Source: Shinella zoogloeoides | GTDB taxonomy: Bacteria > Pseudomonadota > Alphaproteobacteria > Rhizobiales > Rhizobiaceae | DNA: 64,000 nucleotides | Assembly (NCBI RefSeq): GCF_003574625.1 | Contig: NZ_QNUJ01000004.1 | Coordinates: 62,001-126,000 of the forward strand | Reading direction: 5' to 3' | Part shown: piece after piece, positions 46,963-53,881 of the stretch | Numbering within the stretch: the first letter of the stretch is position 1 | Layout: each line of letters starts with the position of its first letter | Notes under the pieces: generated by a model | Seen by the model: the letters and a program-made list of their open reading frames with translations, nothing else | Told to the model about the DNA's origin: nothing | The model's database searches: none | Position numbers and translations under genes: made by a program

Positions 46963-47481
46963 TCAGTTCTTCTTGCGGAAGGAATCGAGCGAGACGACCG
47001 AGCCGCCCTTGTTGTCGCCGCCGCCGGTCGGGGGCGCCGGCTCTTCGGCGGCATCCTCGGCCTTTTCCGGCGCGGCGGGATAGGCCGTCACCTCGGCGGA
47101 ATGATCCTCTTCCTCCTCGACCGTCGGCACGTCGAACTCCAGTTCGAAGCTGACGGACGGATCGTAGAAGCCGCGGATGGCATTGAAGGGGATGACGAGC
47201 TTTTCCGGCGTATCGGAGAAGGAGAGGCCGATCTCGAACAGGCTCTCGGTGACCTTGAGGTCCCAGAACTGATGCTGGATGACGATGGTCATCTGCTCGG
47301 CATATTTCGCCTTGAGGTGCTGCGAGATGCGCACGCCGGGGGCGTTGGTCAGGAAGGTGATGAAGAAATGGTGCTCACCGGGCAAATGGCCCGTGACCGC
47401 AACTTCGGACAGAACCTTGCGAATGACGCTGCGCAGCGCGTCCTGGGCGAGAATGTCGTAGCGAATGTGGTCTTGCGCCAT
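46963..47481 (-). CDS. sspB: ClpXP adaptor SspB (alphaproteobacterial type)
   Basis: 172-aa adaptor that binds ssrA-tagged proteins and hands them to ClpXP. The folded part is residues about 1-115 (MAQDHIRYDILAQDALRSV, GEHHFFITFLTNAPGVRIS, MTIVIQHQFWDLKV, FSFNDTPEKL-like SFSDTPEKLVIPFNAI). An acidic, flexible linker follows, and the C-terminus GSVVSLDSFRKKN is the ClpX-binding tail. The gene lies directly downstream of the ssrA copies in the same direction, a functional pairing of tag maker and tag reader. The ATG at 47481 is chosen on the family N-terminus. Confidence 0.93.
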   Translation of the reverse strand: MAQDHIRYDILAQDALRSVIRKVLSEVAVTGHLPGEHHFFITFLTNAPGVRISQHLKAKYAEQMTIVIQHQFWDLKVTESLFEIGLSFSDTPEKLVIPFNAIRGFYDPSVSFELEFDVPTVEEEEDHSAEVTAYPAAPEKAEDAAEEPAPPTGGGDNKGGSVVSLDSFRKKN

Positions 47482-47579
47482 CCGTTCCTGTCTTTCTTCC
47501 TGCCCTTGTATTCGGGCATTCTTCGTTTGCTTCATGCCTTCCGGCACGAGTCATCTGGCACAGCTATAGACCATTTCAA

Positions 47580-47858
47580 GGGATTGGAGAAGGTGAAGGC
47601 TTCTGTTGCCAGGTGCCTTCGGACCCCGCCTGCCGGTGCGACCCGTCAGGACTTTGAGTGAAGTGTCACACCGCCATTAGGCAGCGAGACGAGCTTCCGC
47701 ATAGTTGTCGTTTGCAACTACAAGTTTAGCCCGATAACGGTGGTACAATGCCGAGCAAAAAGTCGATCTTTACGCCCTTGTCGATCCTATTTCGCCCCCA
47801 TCAAAAGCCGGTCCGTCAAGGTCGACCGGTTTTTGGTGGAGGCGCCGGGTACCGAACC
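47580..47858 (-). ncRNA. ssrA: Native ssrA (permuted tmRNA), downstream half cut off by the island: 3' acceptor end, intervening segment and coding RNA
   Basis: Read on the minus strand: T-loop and T-stem remainder (complement of 47845-47856), acceptor strand CGCCTCC (47844-47838), ACCA (47837-47834), an intervening hairpin (47833-47800), then the coding RNA starting GGGGGCG (47799-47793). The 7-bp acceptor stem has the G3-U pair that identifies alanyl-tRNA. The tag ORF at 47715-47677 encodes ANDNYAEARLAA and ends TAA. The terminal hairpin is GAAGGC (47620-47615) / GCCTTC (47600-47595) and is intact. The promoter and the 5' part of the acceptor RNA are missing here; they lie 6.3 kb away at 54156-54227. 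Any expression would need read-through from the island copy upstream. Confidence 0.85.
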
Positions 47859-47944
47859 TTATAAAGACAACTTCGGAGTTAGCCGACGTAAGTTTCTAAT
47901 TAAATCAGAGGCTTATGTGGTTTCGTCGTGGGCTAACTGGCGAG

Positions 47945-48270
47945 TGGGAGGAAGTGGAGGTTTCTGTTGCCAGGTACCTCCGAACCCCGCCTAAGAGTGC
48001 GACCCCTTAGGACTTGATTTGAAGTGTCACACTGCGATTAAGCAGCGAGACGAGCTTCCGCATAGTTGTCGTTTGCAACTACTATTTTGACCCGATAACG
48101 GTGGTATCATGCCGAGCACAGCTTTTGTCTTTCAATGCCAGTCGATCCCATTTCGCCCCCATCAACAGCCGCCGTACCCGGCGGTTCTTGGTGGAGGCGG
48201 CGGCTTCGAAGCCGCGTCCTGTACATCTATTGCACAAAAGGTTTAGCACCATAGCCTCCTTGCGGGGGCA
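47945..48270 (-). ncRNA. ssrA: Island-borne complete permuted two-piece tmRNA
   Basis: Minus-strand order: acceptor RNA from about 48270 (GCCCCCGCAAGGAGGC hairpin), T-arm GCGGC-TTCGAA-GCCGC (48214-48199), acceptor strand CGCCTCC (48198-48192), ACCA (48191-48188), intervening hairpin (48187-48161), coding RNA starting GGGGGCG (48160-48154). The acceptor stem has the G3-U pair. ACAAAAG in the coding piece pairs with CTTTTGT in the acceptor piece (P2-like). The tag at 48076-48038 is ANDNYAEARLAA then TAA. The last hairpin is GGAGGT (47981-47976) / ACCTCC (47961-47956). It differs widely from the native copy outside functional elements, so it is not a recent tandem duplicate. It has its own promoter. 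Confidence 0.88.
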
Positions 48271-48276
48271 TTTGTG

Positions 48277-48304
48277 AGATAGTGCATTCGTCCGCCGATT
48301 TCAA
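48277..48304 (-). promoter_or_regulatory. Promoter of the island-borne ssrA
   Basis: On the minus strand, TTGAAA (48304-48299), 16 nt, then CTATCT (48282-48277). This fits the rhizobial housekeeping promoter (TTGA.. and CTATAT). Transcription would start near 48270, at the first acceptor hairpin. The -35 box lies in the loop of an inverted repeat CCGCCGAT/ATCGGCGG (48292-48318) that may end the preceding gene. Confidence 0.6.
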
Positions 48305-48308
48305 TGGG

Positions 48309-48848
48309 CTATCGGCGGTGAAGGTGTACAACTGACACACCCGCAGCCTCCTTGAGTTCTCGCACCATGCGAAGGGCCTGGAGGCGTTCCAAATGCCATT
48401 CATGGGTGCGGGTGAGCACGCGATTGAGATAGTCGCGCAGTTCGTCCCGTTCCTTCTTCAGTCGCTCGTACCGGGCCTGAAGCTGGACGAACGCCTTGGT
48501 AGGAGACTTTCCTATCTCGACGTCCGGAAGATCAGCAAGTTGCTCGCGCAGAGTTCGATTCACGCGGGCAAGGAAGTCTACCACATCGCGTTTCGTTGTT
48601 TCCTTGTGCTTGGGACCATTGAGGAAGTTCCACCCTAGTCCGCATAGGACCATGAAGTCTCCCTGTTCAAGCTGCACTTTGTCGTCGCGCGTTAACCTGT
48701 CCCAGAGTACTCCGCTCTGAAGCTCTTTCTCGACGAGGGTCATGCCAGACTGGATCTTCCGGAGCGCGTCTTCCGTCCGAGAGCAAGCCGCACCCTTGAG
48801 GCCATCCAAGACCTTTCTCTTGTTGGAGGTGGACTTCTTCGATGTCAT
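48309..48848 (-). CDS. Island hypothetical protein with C-terminal coiled coil (paralog of 48892-49224)
   Basis: 179 aa, no family recognised. The basic Ser/Lys N-terminus (MTSKKSTSNKRK) is followed by a central block ELQSGVLWDRLTRDDKVQL, DFMVLCGLGWNFLNGPKHK and ETTKRDVVDFLARVN, and a C-terminal coiled coil (LQARYERLKKERDELRDYLN). The central block is repeated almost unchanged in the neighbouring gene upstream. No membrane segment or signal peptide. It is transcribed toward the island ssrA and ends in an inverted repeat. The cysteine and Trp pattern does not point to a known enzyme. Confidence 0.65.
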   Translation of the reverse strand: MTSKKSTSNKRKVLDGLKGAACSRTEDALRKIQSGMTLVEKELQSGVLWDRLTRDDKVQLEQGDFMVLCGLGWNFLNGPKHKETTKRDVVDFLARVNRTLREQLADLPDVEIGKSPTKAFVQLQARYERLKKERDELRDYLNRVLTRTHEWHLERLQALRMVRELKEAAGVSVVHLHRR

Positions 48849-48891
48849 CGGGTTCTCTCCAGCGCTGGAACAGTGTCAAAATCATTCGAAA

Positions 48892-49224
48892 TCAGCCCTC
48901 CAGTCTGGCCACGCGGCTGACTGGGCGGTCAGCAAGTTGCTCGCGCAGCCTCTGATTCACGCCAGCGAGGAAGTCGATGACATGGCGTTTCGTGGTTTCC
49001 TTTTGTTTCGGACCGTTGAGGAAATTCCAGCTTAGTCCGCACAGGACCATGAAGTCCTGTTGCTGAAGTTCGACTTTATCGTCGCGCACCAGCCGGTGCC
49101 AAAGAACTCCACTCTGAAGCTCTTCCTCGACCAGGGCCATACAAGCCTGGATCTTCTGGAGCGCCTCTTCCGTCCGCCAGTGAGGTGCATCCCTGAGACC
49201 ATCCAAGGCCCCTTGTTGTGTCAC
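48892..49224 (-). CDS. Island hypothetical protein, shortened paralog of 48309-48848
   Basis: 110 aa from a GTG at 49224. It shares ELQSGVLWHRLVRDDKVEL, DFMVLCGLSWNFLNGPKQK and ETTKRHVIDFLAGVN with the next gene, but the C-terminal coiled coil is gone and the frame ends at VSRVARLEG. The start has only a weak, distant Shine-Dalgarno. It is 43 bp upstream of its paralog in the same direction. This is a tandem duplication followed by truncation; it may be a pseudogene. Confidence 0.5.
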   Translation of the reverse strand: MTQQGALDGLRDAPHWRTEEALQKIQACMALVEEELQSGVLWHRLVRDDKVELQQQDFMVLCGLSWNFLNGPKQKETTKRHVIDFLAGVNQRLREQLADRPVSRVARLEG

Positions 49225-49255
49225 CGAATCCCAAGCGTTCGCCCTTCATCGATGC

Positions 49256-49759
49256 CTAAGGTCGTGAAGACTTGAAATGATCGAACGTAGTTTCGAACCT
49301 ACTGACGAGCCGTGCCTCGCGTCTCGTATTCAGGGGTGTAAGGCCTAGCTCATTGTTCTTCCGATGCGCGGCAAACAGGGTCTTAACACTTGAGGACTCC
49401 GCAGTTCCGACGAAGTAGCGGTCGCCCTTGTAGACATCGTTCAGCAGTCCAAGAAACGAGCGTCCCAAGCCGATCCCGATCCCGGAATTCAGGTAGTATT
49501 TGCACTCGGCGGCGAGGACAAGCTTGCTACTCCGGGGTTCGACGTTGGAAGCGCGGCAGATGTCGGCCTCGCTTTTGTAGAGCACGGCAACATCGCATTC
49601 GTGCGCGATATGGGAGCGAGGGTTTCGAACCGATGCGGCCCCATAAAGTCACGACATCCAGGGCGAGCCTTGTTTCTTAGTAAGATCCTCGAAACACGCG
49701 GTGATGTTCATGCGGGATCGATAAGCAACGACGACATCGTTTTCATAGAAGTTAGCCCT
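49256..49759 (-). pseudogene. Frameshifted PD-(D/E)XK-type nuclease remnant
   Basis: Three reading frames must be joined on the minus strand. The first segment runs from about 49753 (NFYENDVVVAYRSRM...ACFEDLTKK), then LALDVVT in a second frame, then from about 49650 LYGAASVRNPRSHIAHECDVAVL in a third frame, which continues to the stop at 49256. The last frame holds ECDVAVL, then LVLAAECKYYLNSGIGIGLG, the spaced Asp...Glu-x-Lys of restriction-like nucleases, and RSFLGLLNDVYKGDRYFVGT. Two frameshifts, with a TGA and a TAA in the wrong frames, show it is dead unless sequencing errors are involved. The 109-codon open frame from 49585 is only its tail. Confidence 0.6.
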
Positions 49760-49975
49760 TTAAGATTGTAATTTACTGCGTGGAGAGGTTGGGTAAGGTA
49801 GTGGAATCGTGCTGAGAAATGCTGGAAGCGTGCGAAGCGCAATGGCTTCGGGATGAAAGTCGTTCAACGGAGCCTGATAAGCGCATTCCCCATTGCTTGT
49901 CGGCTCCGCGCTCAAGGAACGTCGTTCTCTGGCATCCGCCGAGGGATCGGCTTACAACTATCCCGGGAGCATTCG
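49760..49975. other. Intergenic stretch without recognisable feature
   Basis: The plus-strand frame leading into the HNH gene is open from 49853, but its first 41 codons (MKVVQRSLISAF...) do not look protein-like and lack a Shine-Dalgarno. Nothing else is supported here. The base composition is more A/T-rich than the chromosome. Confidence 0.4.
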
Positions 49976-51106
49976 TTGAGACTACCCGACAAAGAACCTG
50001 TCCACGGAAAACTGCTTGGAGAGGCGCTCGATCGGACGACCGCCACCTACAAAATCACCCTGATGAAGACGATCATTGCACATGTCCGCGGCGGTGGTGG
50101 GGCGTTTCTTTCCTTCGGATCCATACTCCGCGGCATGATTGAAACCATCTGGGTCCCAGTCGCCCGGTTCCGCCTGACGCTCGGCCATGCCGATCAACTC
50201 GCGGGGTTTCTGGATTCGGTTCCCGAAGACATCCGCCTCTACGGCACCTTCCAGACCGCGCTCTCGCATCTCGACATGGGCCGGGCGGCTCATGAGACCA
50301 TCCTCCGCTATCCGCTGGCGGTCTTTCTCACGCCGTGGTTCAAAGCAGCGAGCGTGCAGCACAAGAGGAGCATCAGGCCTGGCAGGGATGCGATCCGCGC
50401 AGCCGATGCCGGGATCTACCTCCCGTACGACATCGAGGCCGACGGACTGAGACTGGATTCTGCCTTCATAGACTATGTTGCCGGGAACATGGCACTGCTC
50501 GAGGGCTGGACTGACATGTGTCTCGTAGACTATCTGCAGCGGCGAAATCCGAACGTTCCTGCCATACCGATGAAACTGCGCGATCTGGATCGGCCGGGCC
50601 TCGCAATCCAGCGCCGCTTCTGGAAGCAGGCGATGCAGAATGTGCCGCGCGCGTGCTTTTACACTGGGCGGCCGCTCGATCCGGAGAACTTCCATCTCGA
50701 CCACTTCGTTCCCCGGCGGTTCGTCGCTCATGATCGCATATGGAACCTTGTCCCGTCGCTTCCGGAAATCAACCTCAGCAAGGGTGTGGGCGTGCCGGAT
50801 GCGAACCTGATCCCGGCCATGGCGCGGCTGCATTTTGACGCCATCGGAGCCATCCGGCAGCACTCCCCGCAGAAATGGGCGCGCGACCTGCGCGAGGAGT
50901 ATCTCGATGATCTAGGGGTATCGCCGGAGGCGTTGGCGGACAACGCCAGCTTCGCGGCGGCCATGTCGGACACCCTGCAGCCACTGCTCAATCTTGCGCG
51001 CAAGCGCTTCCCTGACTGGCGGGGGCATCCCAACCTGCCACACGCGGTGGCCTCCCGGCGACATCCACGGCGAGTTCCTCTACTGCAGGGAATACTTCAG
51101 GGATGA
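49976..51106 (+). CDS. HNH endonuclease domain protein
   Basis: About 376 aa. The start is taken as TTG 49976 (MRLPDKEPVHGKLL) with GGGAG about 7 nt upstream. The N-terminal region (ALDRTTATYKITLMKTIIAHV) and FRLTLGHADQL resemble a recurrent uncharacterised N-domain of HNH proteins as I recall. The nuclease core is ACFYTGRPLDPENFHLDHFVPRRF, then WNLVPSLPEINLSKG: the Asp-His pair of LDHF and a distal Asn are the H-N-H positions. The zinc-type second Cys pair is missing, so this is a metal-free HNH variant. The last about 20 residues (RRHPRRVPLLQ) look like random sequence read past a deletion joint into the next gene fragment. Confidence 0.68.
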   Translation: MRLPDKEPVHGKLLGEALDRTTATYKITLMKTIIAHVRGGGGAFLSFGSILRGMIETIWVPVARFRLTLGHADQLAGFLDSVPEDIRLYGTFQTALSHLDMGRAAHETILRYPLAVFLTPWFKAASVQHKRSIRPGRDAIRAADAGIYLPYDIEADGLRLDSAFIDYVAGNMALLEGWTDMCLVDYLQRRNPNVPAIPMKLRDLDRPGLAIQRRFWKQAMQNVPRACFYTGRPLDPENFHLDHFVPRRFVAHDRIWNLVPSLPEINLSKGVGVPDANLIPAMARLHFDAIGAIRQHSPQKWARDLREEYLDDLGVSPEALADNASFAAAMSDTLQPLLNLARKRFPDWRGHPNLPHAVASRRHPRRVPLLQGILQG

Positions 51107-51107
51107 C

Positions 51108-52148
51108 ATGAACTGGCGGGATCGGCTGGCCGACGCACTGGAGCGGACCGATCATCGGCGCATCCGTCTCGCGACGATCCTCGCCGCAGTGTCCGGCTGC
51201 GATCTGAAGACGATCATCGAGAAGGTCTCGGCAGATGCCGTCCTTGCCCAGATCGACGGTCTCGAGGAGGAGTTCGGCCTGCAGGCGGTTGGCATGGCCG
51301 CGGCGCTCGCCGAACGCGGGCTGCTGCCGCTCTACGGCATGCCAACGCGGTCGCGAAATCTCTACGTCGAGCTGAAGAAGGCGAACGGGAAGGGAAACTT
51401 CGAGGCCGAGTGGGACACCATCGACCGCGACCAGGACATGGCGATCTTCGACTTCGCGCCGGGAAGCGTTCGAACGCGGGAAAAGCTGCGCCACCGCTGC
51501 ATCGGCTTCACTGGCGTTCTGCTCGATCCTGACCAGCACGCAACGAACTTCGACGGCCCCGTGGATCCCATCTCCGAATGGAGGAAGGACGACTTCCACC
51601 TCCGCTTCTGCGGCCAGTGCGGCGCGTGGAGCAGGGGCACCGAACATACCGTCGCCTGCCATGCCTGCGACGCACCCCTGGCCGATGCCGGGATCCGGTG
51701 CATCACTCCTGCAGGCTACCGTACGGAACTCATCCCCACGGACGAGAGCCTTGCCTCCAAGGTCGGCCAGCGCATGACGCTTGCGAGCCTCGGCAAGCCG
51801 GACGAACAGAAGACCGACGCAAATCTCAGCGTCAATTTCGCGGAGCAGTCGGAGATCTTCCTCGTCAATCCCGGCTTCAGGGATGAAACGGACTTCACGG
51901 GCTTCGAGGTGCAGGAGGTGGTCGACAACAACGCCCAGCGCATCTGGTGGTGGGTGGACAAGCCGCTTCTGAGGCTTTCGGGACCCTGGCCGGTTCGAAG
52001 CCAACCTTTGACAGCGCTTCCCCAAGCGTTTCTTTGTCGCCCGTCCGTTCTTCATGCGACCCAAGGTCGTCGGCTTTGGTCGTCTCGTTCTTACCACCGT
52101 GCGGCATCCCAGACTCCATTTCGCCATCCCGTGGACGATCCTGTTTAG
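51108..52148 (+). pseudogene. Internal fragment of a large DUF1998-like helicase-associated protein
   Basis: The frame is open from 50994; the recognisable part runs from about 51055 (GDIHGEFLYCREYF) to about 51965. It contains GLLPLYGMPTRSRNLYVEL, DRDQDMAIFDFAPGSVRTREK and a four-Cys zinc pattern (FCGQCGAWSR, ACHACDAP), which I associate with the C-terminal DUF1998/MZB part of DrmB- or Dpd-type helicases in defence loci. Both ends are artificial: upstream it joins the HNH gene, and after KPLLRLSGPWP it reads antisense into an unrelated gene start. It lacks any helicase core, so it is treated as a remnant. Family assignment is tentative. Confidence 0.5.
51966..52119 (-). pseudogene. Truncated 5' end of a lost gene
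   Basis: From an ATG at 52119 (minus strand) the frame reads MESGMPHGGKNETTKADDLG, then KETLGEALSKVGFEPARVPK, a plausible N-terminus of a soluble protein. After about 50 codons it runs into the antisense of the helicase fragment. It lies just downstream of the AAA gene in the same direction, so it may once have been the next gene of that operon. Evidence is limited to the look of the peptide and the composition break. Confidence 0.3.
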
Positions 52149-52236
52149 GTCGCCCGCCAGGGGCGTGAGCTGCAATGAGAGATGCCTGCATGCGAAGTGG
52201 CCGAGCGACTTGGGGTGGACATCATCGCATGCGGCC

Positions 52237-53463
52237 TTATTGTCGTCGCCTTGCACGTTCACGCGCCTCCCGCAATACTTCGACGAGACGCTCCAGCTTC
52301 CGGATCGAACCACCCGTCCAAAAGCTCGCCAAGGCGTCCAACTCGAATCCTTCAAGCGGAGTTGCCCAGCGCGGATCATGACCCGTCTCGATGTACAGCC
52401 GCTGCAGGATTCGCGTGGCGAACAGCGGCAACTGGTCGGCTCCCGGATTGGGAAAAGGCAGGATTCGGCACCTGTCCCGCAAAGCCGCCGGGACCGGCTC
52501 CAGTGAGTTCGCCGTCATCAGCCATGATACGCGCGACAGATCGCAGTGGGCCTCAAGGTAGGGATCATGCCAGCGTCTCGATGTCTCGGGTTCGAAAAGT
52601 CCGATCAACACGTCGTGCACGTTGCCATTGTTGCGGCCGGCACCGATCTTCTCGATCTCGTCGAGAATGACAACTGGCCCGGCGCATTCGTGTTCACGCA
52701 CGGCCATGACCGGAAGGCTAGGTTCGCCCGACGACCATCTCCGGGCGGTTCCGCCGATGGCGCTATCGCTCAAGCCTCCACACGAGATGAGCTCACAGGG
52801 CGCCCTGAGTTCCTCCGTCAATCGCCTGGCGAACCGCGTCTTGCCACTTCCGGGTGCTCCGAGCAGGACGGTCGGCTTCAGGTGAACATTTGGCCGACCG
52901 ACAAGGCCCTCGAGCACGTTGTCAACAACCGCCACCGCATAGGGAAATTCCGCGATCAGTTGCGCTCGAACTGTGGTTAGGTCGGGCATGCCGGGCAGCG
53001 GCAACGGACGCAGTTTGAACTTCGCGAATTCCTTCTCCACTCGCTTCCCATCGGCTGTCGTGTCGTTGCCGATGCCGCTGATAACGACGACTCCGTCGGT
53101 CGGTCGCGTTTCGAGTTCTGATGGTTCCTTTTTTTCCCAGGTTGCTTCTGCAAGGCCAGCAGATGATGAATCCTTGGGTTCTGGCTCGGCAGCCAGGCGG
53201 TACCAACGGTTGATCGTACGCGCGATGCCAACCTCCGTGTCCATGTACATGAGCTGACTGGTCATGATTTCACGACTGTCTCCCAGAGATGGATGTCCAA
53301 AGACGTATCCTGAGAGGCAGGCCGTCCTGCGTGAATACATCTGGTGTGCTTCGAGGATGGGAGCGGTGTGGAGTGACAGTATGTGGGTGATTCCAGCCTC
53401 AACCGAGCGCAAATCGGCGGACAGTCTCTGTGCATCTTCTGCGCTCAAATAGGCGAACTTCAT
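52237..53463 (-). CDS. AAA family ATPase (Lon-like ATPase domain), island-encoded
   Basis: 408 aa. The N-terminal third (residues about 1-150) has no family I recognise. The ATPase module follows: VLLGAPGSGKTRFARRL (Walker A), VVILDEIEKIGAG (Walker B), SWLMTANSLEPVPAALRDRCRIL (sensor 1 and arginine-finger region), resembling the Lon/ClpX-type AAA+ core. No protease domain or Lon Ser/Lys dyad is present. The ATG at 53463 has GGAGAGG about 9 nt upstream. It is divergent from the XRE gene across a triple operator. A defence or stress-sensing role is possible but not shown. Confidence 0.75.
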   Translation of the reverse strand: MKFAYLSAEDAQRLSADLRSVEAGITHILSLHTAPILEAHQMYSRRTACLSGYVFGHPSLGDSREIMTSQLMYMDTEVGIARTINRWYRLAAEPEPKDSSSAGLAEATWEKKEPSELETRPTDGVVVISGIGNDTTADGKRVEKEFAKFKLRPLPLPGMPDLTTVRAQLIAEFPYAVAVVDNVLEGLVGRPNVHLKPTVLLGAPGSGKTRFARRLTEELRAPCELISCGGLSDSAIGGTARRWSSGEPSLPVMAVREHECAGPVVILDEIEKIGAGRNNGNVHDVLIGLFEPETSRRWHDPYLEAHCDLSRVSWLMTANSLEPVPAALRDRCRILPFPNPGADQLPLFATRILQRLYIETGHDPRWATPLEGFELDALASFWTGGSIRKLERLVEVLREARERARRRQ

Positions 53464-53513
53464 GGGATTGCCCTCTCCTGTTGATTCGCTGCTTTCAAGA
53501 ACCACGAAATATT

Positions 53514-53570
53514 AGCGATTATGTCGCTTTAATTAGCGAATCTATCGCTACTTTTCGCGAGTCTTTCGCT
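53514..53570. promoter_or_regulatory. Three 15-bp operators AGCGA-N5-TCGCT spaced exactly 21 bp
   Basis: AGCGATTATGTCGCT (53514-53528), AGCGAATCTATCGCT (53535-53549) and CGCGAGTCTTTCGCT (53556-53570). The start-to-start distance is 21 bp each time, two helix turns, so all sites face the same side. They fill the space between the AAA gene (start 53463) and the XRE gene (start 53621). They are the natural binding sites for the XRE protein as a divergent auto-repressor (inference). Confidence 0.7.
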
Positions 53571-53620
53571 ATTGTCAACATTTGTTTGCGAACCGGGGCT
53601 TTTGATGACACCAAGGCGGC

Positions 53621-53881
53621 ATGAGGCCGCCATCACGAATGCTTGCTGTCGCTCGACTTGTCCTTGGTCAAACTCAGGCCGAGGTGGCGGAGGATTCCGG
53701 CATCAGTCCACGCACGATCTACATGATCGAGAAGGGAGCAGCCGGGATCGCAAGCGTTGAAAAACTGGTCCGCCACTACGGCAAGCGCGGCGTGATCTTT
53801 CTCGCGCCTAGTGGGGCGGAAGGCTGGGGTATCCGCGCCAGCTTTGTAGCCGGATGTTATGATGATGAACGGCCAGAGTGA
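53621..53881 (+). CDS. XRE-family helix-turn-helix regulator, island-encoded
   Basis: 86-aa protein with one Cro/cI-type HTH (LVLGQTQAEVAEDSGISPRTIYMIEKG, residues about 13-39), then VEKLVRHYGKRGVIFLAP and a short acidic tail. The ATG at 53621 is preceded by AAGGCGG; an ATG at 53605 is possible in another frame only. The HTH at the N-terminus and the triple palindrome upstream make it the probable repressor of both itself and the AAA gene. Confidence 0.8.
   Translation: MRPPSRMLAVARLVLGQTQAEVAEDSGISPRTIYMIEKGAAGIASVEKLVRHYGKRGVIFLAPSGAEGWGIRASFVAGCYDDERPE

Noticed and set aside
47740-47994. 84-codon plus-strand frame
   Set aside because: It covers the reverse of the tmRNA gene and the spacer; no Shine-Dalgarno and no protein-like sequence.
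47580-48270. Simple local tandem duplication of ssrA
   Set aside because: The copies differ almost everywhere outside functional elements and carry compensatory stem changes. The missing 5' part of one copy lies at the far end of the island, which duplication alone does not explain.
50988-52379. 463-codon minus-strand frame in the island
   Set aside because: It is antisense to the zinc-containing helicase fragment, which has clear motifs on the plus strand. Only the short frame from 52119 was kept as a possible gene start.
53514-53570. CRISPR-like short repeats
   Set aside because: The units are 15-bp palindromes with 6-bp spacers, fit operator geometry, and no cas gene is present.
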